Assembly: GCF_040183065.1 (NCBI RefSeq)
Contig: NC_091132.1
Span: 162,760,102-162,824,101, forward strand
Origin: Periplaneta americana
Taxonomy: Eukaryota; Arthropoda; Insecta; Blattodea; Blattidae
Direction of reading: 5' to 3'
Length of the DNA stretch: 64,000 nucleotides
The notes beneath the pieces were generated by a model. It searched no databases and was not told the DNA's origin. It worked only from the letters and a program-made list of their open reading frames with translations. A program made the translations under genes and the position numbers. Positions 43,480-55,192 of this stretch are shown here, in pieces (the first letter of the stretch is position 1; the number at the start of each line of letters is the position of its first letter).

Positions 43480-44870
43480 CCTATACACAAACATACCCTT
43501 AAAAGATACACTACAGATGCTAGAACAAATGCTCAAAAACAACACACCACAAGAACACATTAAAGAAATCATCCACATCACAGACATCATCACAAAACAA
43601 AACTACTTCACATACAATAACAAATATTATACTCAAACCGAAGGCCTACCCATGGGATCACCCATTTCCAGCATACTAGCAGAAATATTCATACACAACA
43701 TAGAACAAACATATATACTAAACAAAGACAACAACAAACACGCAGACAATATCATATAGTGGCATCACGGCCTACTTGATGTGCCGTGAGTGGCATAGAT
43801 ACGTAGATGACATATTAATATCATACAAAGGAAACAAACGACAGATCCAAAAGCTGCATCAACACAAACAAAATACACCCAAAGCTACACTACACGTTAG
43901 AAATTGAAAACAACAAATCCATAAATTTTATAGACATCACAATGACAAGAGTCGACAACAAACACACATCAAAGCCTACAGAAAACCCACAACAACAACA
44001 CACATATATAACACATCCAATCACTCAACACAACACAAACAAGCTGCATTCCGAACAATGGTACACAGACTACTAAACATACCAATGAACCAACATGACC
44101 ACAAAGAAGAGCTAAACACAATCAAATACATAGCACAAGAAAACAGATACAACCACAACATAATACGTAAGACAAAACATAACCACAAAAAACATAATAC
44201 AACAAAAAAACAAGAACACAAAAAATACATCACACTAACATACGAAAACAATAACACACACAGGATCGCAACCTCATTCAAGAAATTAAATTACAACATC
44301 GCATACAGAACAAATAATACTCTACAAAAGCATCTCAACACACAAACGACACAAACAAACAACACAGGCGTATACAAACTCAAATGCAACACCTGCAACA
44401 ACTTCTACATAGGACAGACAGGCAGATCATTTCAAAGACGTTACAAAGAAAACATCACAGGCAAAAAAAAACTACAAAACTCTTGCACATATGCAGAACA
44501 CATCACAAATGCTGACCACACGTACAGAGACATCAACACAGACATGGAAAGTCTACACACTCAACCAAAAAGTCAGAAACTAAACACACTAGAACATTAT
44601 GAAATATATAGACACACAAAAAAACATCCACATGAGATTCTCAACACACAACTCAATTTCAGAAGACACACACACACTGTTTGACTCCACATTACATTAC
44701 ACAAACACACCCCCACAGGAAAAACAAACAAAAGGTGCCAAGACCAGCAACAACCAGTTCTGAAGATGGCCGATAACAGGCTGAAACATGTTAACGAGAT
44801 AATGTAAATTTAACACGACAAAGACACATAATAGGTTTTCCGAAGTAATATAGTGTTAAAAGTTGTATAA
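43480..44870 (+). mobile_element. Penelope-like element, RT plus GIY-YIG, 5'-truncated
   Basis: The plus strand is strikingly A- and C-rich. The order is RT motif (EGLPMGSPISSILAEIF), RYVDDILISYKGNKR with the catalytic YVDD, KIHPKLHYTLEIENN in a shifted frame, an open C-terminal part (44058-44684) with RTMVHRLLNIPMNQHDHKEE, and GVYKLKCNTCNNFYIGQTGR with the GIY-YIG signature. A stop precedes WHRYVDD, and a 31-bp insertion separates LPMGSP from it. After the stop, gaagatggccgataacagg is the family's 3' motif. It is inside intron 1 of gene B, antisense to the gene. Confidence 0.9.
43758..43796. mobile_element. 23-bp palindromic insertion with 8-bp target duplication
   Basis: AGTGGCAT at 43758-43765 is repeated at 43789-43796. 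Between them are 23 bases that begin CACGGC and end GCCGTG. Removing the insertion restores the normal RT frame order (tagtggcatagatacgtaga). It could be the shrunken remains of a hAT-like element or an excision footprint. Confidence 0.7.
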
Positions 44871-45250
44871 TCAAGATGTATATATTTATAAAGTGCATTT
44901 CGGGTAAAGGAATCGCAACATGTTTTATTGGTGCTCAATTATAATGGAAGAAATATGACTTATTTGTGTCACATCATCGCAACATTTAATCAAGATTCAG
45001 TACATATCATGATAGATTGTGGTACAAGACTCTCTGATCCATGTCTTCAACTCTTCACTCTCCTTCCCAATAAGGGACTTACATAAAGACTATAAAATCC
45101 AATGACAAGATATTCATTGGTGACATATCGAACAATCTTAGAGAACAATCCAGAGTACCTCTGCGCTCATAATCTTCCACCGATTATAACCAGAGAATTT
45201 TCAATAATCAATAAGAATGAAGAAATACTTAATAGTCACTTTCAATTTAC
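44871..45250. other. intron 1 sequence without features
   Basis: AT-rich; no recognisable element or coding signal before the exon at 45251. Confidence 0.5.
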
Positions 45251-45334
45251 CTCTGATAAGGACTTCTTCTCTTCTGTATCACTTGGCTGCATAGGCAATG
45301 GGTTGATGTCCGGTTCCATCTTTATCACATCCAT
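45251..45334 (-). CDS. zinc-finger protein B, coding exon 1 (start)
   Basis: The ATG stands five bases after the acceptor ctctttcag. It encodes MDVIKMEPDINPLPMQPSDT and then EEKKSLSE, with donor gtaaat and phase 0. Conserved with gene A at 17767-17850, differing in LESN versus MQPS in the middle. Confidence 0.9.
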
Positions 45335-45339
45335 GTCAA

Positions 45340-46349
45340 CTGAAAGAGGGATTTATACAGATTGACGTTCATCTGCAGGATCTAAGATGTTGGGAGAGTC
45401 TTATTTAAGGGGTTAGGTACAGCTTACAGGAGTAAAATTTTGGAAATATTAAACATTTTTACCTCCATTACTGTACCTTGTATAATAAAGAAAATTAGTA
45501 TGTGTGAAACACTGTCCTTGTACTATACGAAAAAAAAAATATTTTTACGATTTAAAAAGAATTGTTTACATTTTTTTTTTTTCAAAATTCAGTTCACTGT
45601 GCAGTGATGAAGTGTTTCCCACATAACTCAAAAACTATCCAACATTCTGTTATGATATTTTTTGTGTATAGTTATGCATGTCATATCTACAATATGATGC
45701 AAGATCACTTCTCTACCTTTTATAGATTGTCATAAATAAATTCATTAAAAAAATTATCAAATACCAGTATTCTCTTCCAACACAAAATTAAAAAAAAAAA
45801 ATTATTTATTAAGGAATGTAGTTGAAAGAGCATGATATTGTAAACATGAGTTTCAGCAATAAAATAAAAGAGAGAGAACATGAAAATGTTAACAAGTTTA
45901 TGAGTTATGAGGGAAATGCTTCATCACTGCACAGTAAACTGCCGCCATTTTTAATTTTGAAAAAAAAAATAATAATAATTCTTTTTAAAGCGTAAAAATA
46001 TTTTTGTATATAGCACAAGGATAAAGTTTTACATATACCAATTTTCATTATTGTACAAGATACACTAATGGAAGAAAAAATGTTGAATATTTCCAAAAAA
46101 TTGTACCGCTGTAAGCTAAACCTGACCCATTAAAGTGGTTGTAACATTTTTGCTGTATTCCGAACTTGTTCTGAACAAATGTATGCTATATACAGAAACG
46201 TCACAGTTCAACTTTTCTTTCAACTTTTACACATTCAAGTAATACATGTATCAGTGCTGGAAACGCATTCAATTGAGCATGCCTTTTTGAACTAAAAATG
46301 ATATACATGTGTGAACTGAAAGCTACTCATAGCCGATGAGTATTTTGTA
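45340..46349. other. 5' spacer of gene B
   Basis: Aligns with 17856-18300 and 19600-20150 of unit A, without the 1207-bp TIR element. No coding signal. Confidence 0.6.
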
Positions 46350-48045
46350 CGTTTTTCGTTCAACATTACCATGTAAGAAGCAGTTTATTTTTCTAGGTGG
46401 CCACGAGCAAACTGAAAATTGCTGTGTTTCCTTGAACAATTCTACAATTAAAGTAAAAATATAAGTATAGGCCCTAGAGTGAAAGAATTCCAGACACTAA
46501 TTAAAAATATCATAGTATGGGTAAATAATATTATTAGGCCTACATGGAAAAAAATTGCTATAGCCTAGGTGTAAACCCAAACCATTATTTATTAAACGCA
46601 ATGTGCACAATGCAAAATGCATAATATATAACCAAAAATTTTATGTAAATATAGATACTACTATGAAAGAATTACAGACACTGTTTATGGTAATTTAAAA
46701 CTGGTGTAGGCCTATTTTTTTAACGTTCTGTATTTGAAGCAAACGTCATTAAATAACATTATAGTATTCTAATTTATTGCAATGAGGTCATTAATATGCA
46801 TCCAGTGTACCCACATATGTAATATTGTGATTTCTCTCGTACTCAATGCTTTTCTTCTGGGGAAAAAGTGATGGGTCTCTGTGTAGAATATATTTTAGCA
46901 GAAGGAAAATGATTTCTCTCCAGTAGGCCTACATGGAAATTTTGTCGTTTTAATCTCCTTTTCGTCCAACTTTACATATTATACATAGCGAAGATGACGT
47001 TCAACATGGCGCACTGTGTAGACACAAAATCTGCATACGTCTTAATTGAACAACTTAATTCTTTCAATATTCTCCCCACATTGCATGGTTAAAAGCATGA
47101 AAAGTTGAATCATAAAGATGCATCTACACGGTTCAACTTTTCTTTCAACTTCAATGCATGCAAGATTGCTATTTAATATTAATTAATATGTACACGTAGT
47201 GAAGATGACGTTCAAAACGGCGCACCATGTAGGCAAAAAAAACTACATGCATCTTAATTAAACGCTCGTTCTAAACTTGATTCTTTCAATATTCTTCCCA
47301 GATTGCGTATGCACGCGCATGAAAAATTGAACTGTGCAGATGCAGCTCTGGACATCTTTATATTAGTGAGTAACTTCAGACCGATTATTTAATCCTAACA
47401 GCTCGACGACGCGAAAGAGGGGAAGTAATAGGAGTTGTGGGAAGAGCTCCGGAGTAGAGATAAGTACGATCGGTCGGTAAAGGAATGTAGTATAGCTTAA
47501 TTGTACTAGAAACATACCGCTCTACCGCATGCATGACATCCGATCGCTTCCAAGGCAAGAGAGTGACTAACCCAAACACCCCTTGGCGCAACTAAATGGA
47601 CTCGCCTGACCCAGGCGCGCACATCTCCGGCGACTGTCAGGACTAAATAATCGTACTGTAAGGCGTTATCAATTGGATTACGCAAACTCCTCGTGCACAA
47701 AATCAGATCCCATTTCTCCATGGAATCAATAGACGGTATGTGTGCATATGTGTGCGCGTTCACATGCATCACAGAATAACAATAGGCCTACCTCTTCTTC
47801 AGGATGCCACTCATATCTTGTGATCGATAAGAACGAAATCCAAGTAGTACACAATACCTTCAAAATAATGCTTTAACTAGGCCTATTATCCACTTTTGCA
47901 CATAATCTCCTCAGCTTTTCACGTGTCAGAATTTACCTTCAAAATAAATTCGAACTTGATGCTGACTAACATTCAAGTTATTGTAATTACATCAGAGACT
48001 ATCTTGTCGTACGGTAAATATTATGTTACTTAATAGCTTACGTAA
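46350..48045. other. 1.7-kb block specific to unit B
   Basis: Absent from unit A, where ttgtacatttatgcgtatta joins both sides. It contains two direct copies of a roughly 130-bp sequence (46986-47107 and 47198-47331, starting gaagatgacgttca), several taggcctac motifs and a GC-richer patch at 47390-47780. No known domain. It is probably one or more inserted elements; the borders are approximate. Confidence 0.5.
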
Positions 48046-48503
48046 GTATTATACCTGCTCAATTCCCATAGTGTGGTTTTGCATACACAGTTTGTTGAAT
48101 GATGAAATATAAGATTTGATAAATTGCATAAATGTAGTGAATACAATAATTCCAAAACTGTAGAACACATATCAATGTCTGGTGGGAGTAAGAAAAGTCC
48201 AATTCATAATGGGTCTGTGTAAGTAGGCCTATAATTTTTTCGTCTACATACATAATTATCCAACAATAGGGGTTATCTACTAATTCGGCAATACTTGAAG
48301 ACAAAGTGCTTTAAAAATACATGCAAATAACTTATTTCTCACATAATATAACAGAATGAAAATCACGTATGCACATCATAAAAGAATGATGAATATAAAC
48401 ATTTGAGAATGTTTGCCTTTAAAAAAAAGTTAAGATCATTTTGAAGACGTCGCAATAACATGACTTTCGAGCAATAATAAATGAACTTAAAGGCATAGTC
48501 TAC

Positions 48504-48640
48504 CTGTGTTTAAACGTCGAAAGATGAATTTTCGGTAGCCTTCTTGCAGTAATAAATGGAAAACAGCAATGCTCCTATGGACCACTTCTTTTCCACTCCG
48601 AAACTAAAAGTAGATTCCAATGCTTCGGCTTAAAGCAATA
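48504..48640 (-). other. candidate 5' untranslated exon of gene B
   Basis: Counterpart of 20608-20760. Minus-strand CGTTTAAACACAG joins donor gtagac, and the exon sequence (ctccataggagcat) is conserved. Transcription start unknown. Confidence 0.35.
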
Positions 48641-48904
48641 TTAATAAACTTTAAGATTTACATATTTTGACTACGATGAAAAGCAAGCAACGATGTAACT
48701 TATAAATCGATGTAAGCAATAAACGAGATCAATGATGCCATGACTAGAGCTGTCGCCAACTCAAATTTGCGAAAAGCCACTACACGCTTACAAAAACTTA
48801 CCAAATATCTATTAAAACCCTCCAGATTTTCGTTCCTATAGATATTCTTGCATATAATTTTATTGCCAAATGATGCCCAGATAAGATAATTCGAAGAAAA
48901 CTGA

Positions 48905-49155
48905 AACGTTCTAAGTCAGTGCTTGCTAATTTATGGAAAACAACGAGAAATTGTGCAGCAACTTGAAGCTGAATTAAAAAAAAATACAAAATAACTAATT
49001 AAACTGTAGAAAAGAACAAAGGTTTACTCCACCATTTGTATTGTAATTAATGGGATATCATTTTGTAAAATGTTTTAAATTGGCCTTCAAGTTACTGCAC
49101 AATTTCTCGTTCTTTTTCATAAATTAGCATGCACCAACTTAGAACTTTTAGTATT
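48905..49155. repeat. foldback sequence, unit B copy
   Basis: Counterpart of 21062-21326 with the same arms and a spacer of similar size (cgttctaagtcagtgcttgc and, inverted, ttagaactttt). Confidence 0.65.
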
Positions 49156-49294
49156 CTCCGAAGTCAAGTACCCATACTTGCAACAGTTTATAAATTCATA
49201 GCTAAATGCCAGTTTTGAAAAATTAGAATTGGATAATAATAAATATGTACAAATACTGAACTATATCAGCACTATTTGTGACATGAAAAAAAAA

Positions 49295-50870
49295 TTCTGA
49301 ATACATTTTTATTTTAAAAAATCTTCCTTGTCCCAAGTTATCCTCCCTAACTTGGGACACTATTTATTTTAGGTTCTGTACCATGTTTGGGTGGGTATTA
49401 CCTAACATGAGACATTAGAGAATAAAATATTGTGAACATAACCAATATTACACAACAAAATCACCTTTATTCATGTACAAAAATTGTTTATTTATTTATA
49501 ACAGTTTAAGTTCACAAACAAATTTTAAAGATCTAAAACCATTAAGAATTATTACCTTAATCATTTAGTTTACAAAACAAAATCCACCCCTGAATTCAGA
49601 CACCGATTTCAGGAGCATTTTAACTTTTTCTAATTTAATATAATCATCAACATCCTCTACATTAGGACAAATAAAAACATCTCGAGACCCCATGTACTTT
49701 TGCATGAAACTAATTTTGTAGAAGGAACTGTCATTGTGCTTGCTTATTAGGATCATATAAAATTTTTTTCCATTGCCTTTTCTCCGTTTGATCATAAACA
49801 AATTCAACGATAAAAAAGTAATTCATTTCAACAGAGGTTGGTGGTTTGTCTATACTATTATTAACTTGTATGTTGTCAATGTCCGCTAGCACTTGCTGCT
49901 GGTTAGTAACTGTTGCAATATTTATTTCTCTTTCACCATTATCAGACAATACTGCAAAATGTCCCTCACCATCTGATGATGAACTGTCATGGAGTCATAT
50001 AACGTCGCTTTCGTCTGTACTCTCATCTTCATTGTTCTTTCCTCTTCACTTTTCAGGCACTGGTTCTGGAGGGTCACCACTGCAATATCCATTCTCAGAA
50101 GCCTTCCTTTTATTCTCTCTAGCTTGATGTGTCATCTTCTTGTGATATTCTTTTTCTCTTCAATTTAGGGCAGTTTCAGTTTCATTCTTTCTTAGTTCTT
50201 CAATCACATATCGGTCAGTCAGACTTTTGCCAGCTGTGACAGTTATCTCTTTCCTCCTTGGGTTCACTTTAGTTTCCTTTTCACGTGTGTTTTTCAGGAA
50301 TTCTTCAAATGATGAAGTCCTCCATTATGCTGAAGCAGAGTCATCTTCAGCTTGAGAAACTTGAGGTAGGCGCTGCAACACTTTATATTTATTGAGCGGA
50401 TAAATACCAATCTTTTGGAAACCTGCTTTCAAATTTTCAGCTGCACAGTCCCCAAGTTCATACAGGGTCTTCTTCAACAGCCTAGGGAATTGATCCTTTC
50501 TTATATTCCCCTTGTACTTCATTTTCCAGTCCGTCAGCTGTCTCCCCCATACTACTTTAAGAGGACTGAAAAAGGCTAAGTCCAAGGGTTAGCACAAAAG
50601 TGTGCTGTTAGGTGGCAATAATATGAATTGAGTATTATTGTCAATACACTGTTGTAAAATCCTAACAGAAATTTGGCCGGCAAGGTTGTCACCAATAATA
50701 GCTTTGCGCAATCACCAAATATTTTTCAGATATGGCAAAGCTATTGTTTCGAAGCAGTCCTCAAAAATCTTAACCTCAAACCAACCAGATTTTGATAGGT
50801 TATATCTCGTTCCAGCTGGTCCTTCTTCTGTTCATCTGCTATACAAGTTATCAGCCTTGTAAACCACGGT
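49295..50870 (-). pseudogene. pogo/Tigger-like DDE transposase remnant, unit B copy
   Basis: Minus strand: DLAFFSPLKVVWGRQLTDWK, then DQFPRLLKKTLYELGD and AENLKAGFQKIGIYPLNKYK, the typical C-terminal end of a DDE_1 domain, then an acidic tail (ADIDNIQVNNSIDKPPT). It is better kept than the unit A copy (23448-25020) in this part. The neighbouring duplicated flanks show it was there before the duplication. Confidence 0.8.
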
Positions 50871-50872
50871 TA

Positions 50873-51690
50873 GCAGAATGTTAGTCCATTATGTTTTCGT
50901 CCATTCGTAATTTGGTCCTAATTTTACGTTTGTCCAGTTATATGTTTGTCCTGCAATAAATTTTGTCTACAAATCTACCATCTGTGTCATTTTAGTATTA
51001 TGTGAAATTTCGTCCTACATATACTTTATCCTTACCTGATTTAGTCCAAACTTATTTACTTGAAATTTTCGTAGCTGTGTTTATTACAAAAAAAATCACT
51101 GAAATAAAACATGACATTTATTTTCAGTTATTTCAAAGACCAAAGATCATGTATTAATTAAAGTTAATTCTTAGAAGTGAAATTTCCTTCTTTAATTTTC
51201 ATCTTCGGAGTTCTGTGCGTTGCTGTGTAGTTTCATTACAGGTTGACCGATTCTCACATCGTCAATATATCCTGGTTCGATTCTGATTATAAGAATGATG
51301 TTAATAACAGTAGCCATCTTTTATGAGCAGTGGTTTGTTCATTTTTGAAGTAATTACTTTGGGATCCATACCTCGTAATTTTAAGTAAAACGAATTTATG
51401 CATTTCCCTAGCAACACCTCTCCATTTTTGAGTTCTCCACTATTTGGTATTATATTGTTGGCATTTGTTTAAAATGTGCTTCTAGTATCTGAATACTCAA
51501 AATCAATCACGATTGAACGATATGTATATTGGACTAAATTTTTGTGGACTAAAAATTTTCTGGATGAAATTTACTCTTGGACGAAAATTCTATCGACTTA
51601 CTCCAATGGACTTAAATGTGTGGTGATAGAAATTCGGACGAGATGTTGTACTGGACGAAAATGTTTGGTCAAACATTCCTCAAAGCTAAA
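50873..51690. mobile_element. TIR-type element spanning the right edge of unit B
   Basis: The left part (gttagtccattatgttttcg, tttggtccta) and the right part in inverse orientation (ggactaaatttttgtggact, ggacgaaaattc) suggest inverted ends made of short ggac repeats. Unit A has only the left part. Confidence 0.45.
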
Positions 51691-52106
51691 CCACATGCAG
51701 TGACAAAGCAGCACAAATTGCTGTACCGGAAACATTACTGAGAAGTTTGACTTCGAGAAGTCAATTATTCGTTCTGGGTGGTTCCAACTTCTGTGGACCA
51801 TAACCTTACTCTTTCCTCGATTATCTCGCATGTTTGTCTCATCTTATTTAATGAGAGTTTCTGCCGGAACATCCATCAGTCTGTGATAGTTCTTGAAAAT
51901 ATGAATCTATAACTTCTGGGGACATAGCTGCTCTGGCTCTCTTGATATTCGGGCTGATGGGAGCCTTTTTTTCCACATTATGTGCAGTCAAGTATGCTCC
52001 TCACAAAATTGCTAGTAACTCAAAATCGACAAAATTGAACATACGCTCGTTTGTTTCGTAGGTACGGAATTTACAGAGATGTGAGGAACACATATTACCT
52101 AATTAC
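51691..52106. other. stretch without recognisable gene
   Basis: No domain seen. It ends with the target duplication of the RTE element. Confidence 0.5.
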
Positions 52107-53324
52107 TTACTTACTTACAAATGGCTTTTAAGGAACCCGAAGGTTCATTGCCGCCCTCACATAAGCCCGCCATTGGTCCCTATCCTGTGCAAGATTAATC
52201 CAGTCTCTATCATCATACCCCACCTCCCTCAAATCCATTTTAATATTATCCTCCCATCTACGTCTCGGCCACCCTAAAGGTCTTTTTCCCTCCGGCCTCC
52301 CAACTAACACTCTATATGCATTTCTGGATTCGCCCATACGTATTACATGCCCTGCCCATCTCAAACGTCTGGATTTTAAATTCCTAATTATGTCAGGTGA
52401 AGAATACAATGCGTGCAGTTCTGTGTTGTGTAACTTTCTACATTCTCCTGTAACTTCATCCCGCTTAGCCCCAAATATTTTCCTAAGCACCTTATTCTCA
52501 AACACCCTGAACCTATGTTCCTCTCTCAGAGTGAGAGTCCAAGTTTCACAACCATACAGAAGAACCGTTAATATAACTGTTTTATAAATTCTAACTTTCA
52601 GATTTTTGGACAGCAGACTGGATGATACGAGCTTCTCAACCGAATAATAACACGAATTTCCCATATTTATTCTGCGTTTAATTTCCTCCCGAGTGTCATT
52701 TATAGTTGTTACTGTTGGTCCAAGATATTTGAATTTTTCCACCTCTTCGAAGGATAAATCTCCAATTTTTATATTTCTATTTCGTACAATATTCTCGTCA
52801 CGAGACATAATCATATACTTTGTCTTTTAGGGATTTACTTCCAAACCAACCGCTTTACTTGCTTCAAGTAAAATTTCCGTGTTTTCCCTAATCGTTTGGG
52901 TATTTTCTCCTAACATATTCACGTCATCCGCATAGACAAGAAGCTCATGTAACCCGTTCAATTCCAAACCCTGCATGTTATCCTGAACTTTCCTAATGAC
53001 ATATTCTAAAGCGAAGTTAAAAAGTAAAGGTGATAGTGAATCTCCCTGCTTTAACCCACAGTGAATTGGAAAAGCATCAGATAGAAACTGATCTATACAG
53101 ACTCTGCTGTATGTTTCACTGAGACACATTTTAATTAATCGAACTAGTTTCTTGGGAATACCAAATTCAATAAGAATATCATATAATACTTCCCTCCTAA
53201 CCGAGTCATATGCCTTTTTGAAATCTATGAATAACTGATGTACTGTAACCTTATACTCCCATTTTTTCTCCAATATCTGTCGAATACAAAAAATCTCATC
53301 AATAGTCGATCTATTACGCCGATC
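52107..53324 (-). mobile_element. RTE-type retrotransposon, 5'-truncated, 14-bp TSD
   Basis: Two frames separated by a single stop: 53273-52827 ([54 protein letters not shown] with the YADD box) and 52814-52128 ([20 protein letters not shown] to GWPRRRWEDNIKMDLREVGY). The 3' tail is (TTAC)n on the plus strand. Target duplication TATTACCTAATTAC at 52093-52106 and 53325-53338. The best-preserved copy in the window, hence recent. Confidence 0.9.
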
Positions 53325-54271
53325 TATTACCTAATTACAAAACTTAAAAACACAAACACATACAATTAATGTTAGTTATACCCTTACTATTCCTTCGGAA
53401 ATTGGACGCAATTATGATCATTCTCACTGTAAATACTGTTACAAATATGTGACATATAACGTACAACCTGTTTTTAGGGAATTAAACCACAATGTTATGG
53501 CGAACCTTATTCGCCGAAATTCACTGCAAAAGCACATTCAATGTCTCAAATGCTCTACACTTCGAAAATATCGGCGGTCAGAATGCTTGGTGATGGACTT
53601 GGACATTATCGTCGAAGACCTGAAAACTTCTGACTACGCAGCTGAAGAACCAGAGGATACTTAAGTCAGGACGTCTTCTGCAGCACCAAGTCAACAATCA
53701 CAGGATTATCCTGAACGATGAAAAAATTGCACAACTCAAGAGAGCTTTCACCAGGAGCATGATATGCTTCATAATTGGAGTCTTCAGTAGCTTGAAAAGT
53801 ATGCTATAGTCACTGAGGTGTATTGTTGTGAAGAAGATGTTGACAGTCAATGGTAAAGTGCACACAAACAGTTGGGTTCACACCAATTTTCTGCCACAGC
53901 TCACAAGGCTGAAATTTATGCAGAGATTGCTTGAGCTCCATGTTCATGATTTCATATCAAGTGGTGAATAGCCTTGTGGCATGGCATCCCCGACCTCAAA
54001 TTTTGGACTTCAAAATATGTCCAGTGCTTTAGGGCATTGTCTGTTAGCAAAGGCACCTCAATGTGAAGGACTGAAGCAGAGGCTTCGAGGCAGCAATGGC
54101 GGAAATTCCTATTGAAAATAACTGAGCGAAAGATTTCGAGTGGCTGCGTAAAAAAAATGTAGGCAATTCAGTTAAGTTGGATTTATTGCTTGTGAATAAT
54201 GTGTAGGTATTACAATATATTAAAAAAGGAAATCTTGAACTAAAATTGTATGTAAGAGAATTTATAGTAAG

Positions 54272-54454
54272 ACCACAGTCTATAATATAGTCACGAAGCT
54301 AAATATGTAGGGAATGAGCATCCATAAATAGTTGCTAACCACTAGGATCGCTACTATTCTCATCACAGACAATGCGAAATAGTACCGGCACAGTCTATTA
54401 TTCCTAGGACCCTCAACAACTCAAATTTCGTGACTGTATTTACTAGACTGTGGT
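54272..54454 (+). mobile_element. MITE, 'ccacagtctag' family, complete copy
   Basis: From ACCACAGTCTATAATATAGT to the inverted end TACTAGACTGTGGT; core gttgctaaccactaggatcg. 183 bp. Best intact copy of the family in the window. Confidence 0.8.
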
Positions 54455-55078
54455 AACACTAAATAAGAATTCTGCGAGCAAAATCCATAGAAAGATAATA
54501 CAAAATGTTAGAAACACTGTAGGTGCAACAAAAATTGAATTTGTACTATTATCTTAATGTGTAAATATTCAGTCTTATTCTAGAATCTGTGGCAACAAAG
54601 ACTGAGCAAATGAACATTTAGATACATAATGGCGAGGAAACACTTCCACGACATTTGCTCTCATGAATGTTTACATACAGGGAAATTGAGTACATTGCAT
54701 TTTGAGCGTGACTGCCAACTGGGAGAAACCACACTCTATAATGCATAAGCAGGTAGCCACCTTGTAGTTAGATTGAGCAATGATTTATCAGCAAGTGACT
54801 GTATGTACGTGTTTAACTAGGTGCGTTCATTATTGTCTTACTGTTCTTCATAGCCATTTAAAATATCGGACAAGAAATTGTTAAAAAATTACACTAGAGT
54901 TGCATATGAGAGGTTAGAAGGAATTTCCTATGCAGATGACGACAAAGTTTTGGCAATTTTCAGGCATTATTTCCAAAGGTTCGTGCCTATTGTTATTAGT
55001 TTCAAATAGAGCATATTCTTATCTTTCAGTAAATAAATAAATGCTCAACTAAACGTGCTAAATCCACACGATACGTAC

Positions 55079-55143
55079 CTCTCTTCTTCCTCTGGAGGCT
55101 GATGCAGTTGTACAATATTTAGGAGCGCCGAGTCAATGTGCAT
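55079..55143 (-). CDS. possible phase-2 first exon (weak)
   Basis: A minus-strand ATG opens 21 codons (MHIDSALLNIVQ and an acidic PPEEEE end) ending GAGAG followed by gtacgt, the same phase and donor context as exon 3 of genes A and B. It lies downstream of gene C's stop, so it would belong to another transcript running leftwards. There is no conserved copy to support it. Confidence 0.2.
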
Positions 55144-55192
55144 ATGAATTAGGTTTGTAATTATCTACAAAAATCTACACTGACAAAATAAA

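Larger units (their letters stand above)
43088..45250 (-). other. gene B intron 1
   Basis: 2.16 kb, mostly the Penelope-like element at 43480-44870. The 250 bp next to exon 2 align with unit A. The unit A intron has a different TIR element at another site. Confidence 0.8.
25472..51316. repeat. segmental duplication unit B
   Basis: Direct copy of unit A, 25.8 kb. Its start at 25476 (atactactttacgg) matches 4621 (atactgctttacgg). Its end at 51316 (aataacagtagcca) matches 25461-25475 (gataacaatagcca). The extra length relative to A comes from insertions, including a 5.3-kb block at about 34130-39390. Confidence 0.9.
53325..55192. other. stretch between RTE and gene C with one MITE
   Basis: No gene is recognised. 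A MITE lies at 54272-54454. A frame at 53449-53664 has no known domain. A weak exon candidate lies at 55079-55143. Confidence 0.5.

Noticed and set aside
44021..44281. Minus-strand Cys-rich frame opposite the Penelope-like element
   Set aside because: It is the shadow of the A/C-rich plus-strand coding sequence, whose RT and endonuclease motifs are clear.
47390..47780. GC-richer patch as a coding exon
   Set aside because: No frame shows a known domain or consistent splice sites; it is absent from unit A.
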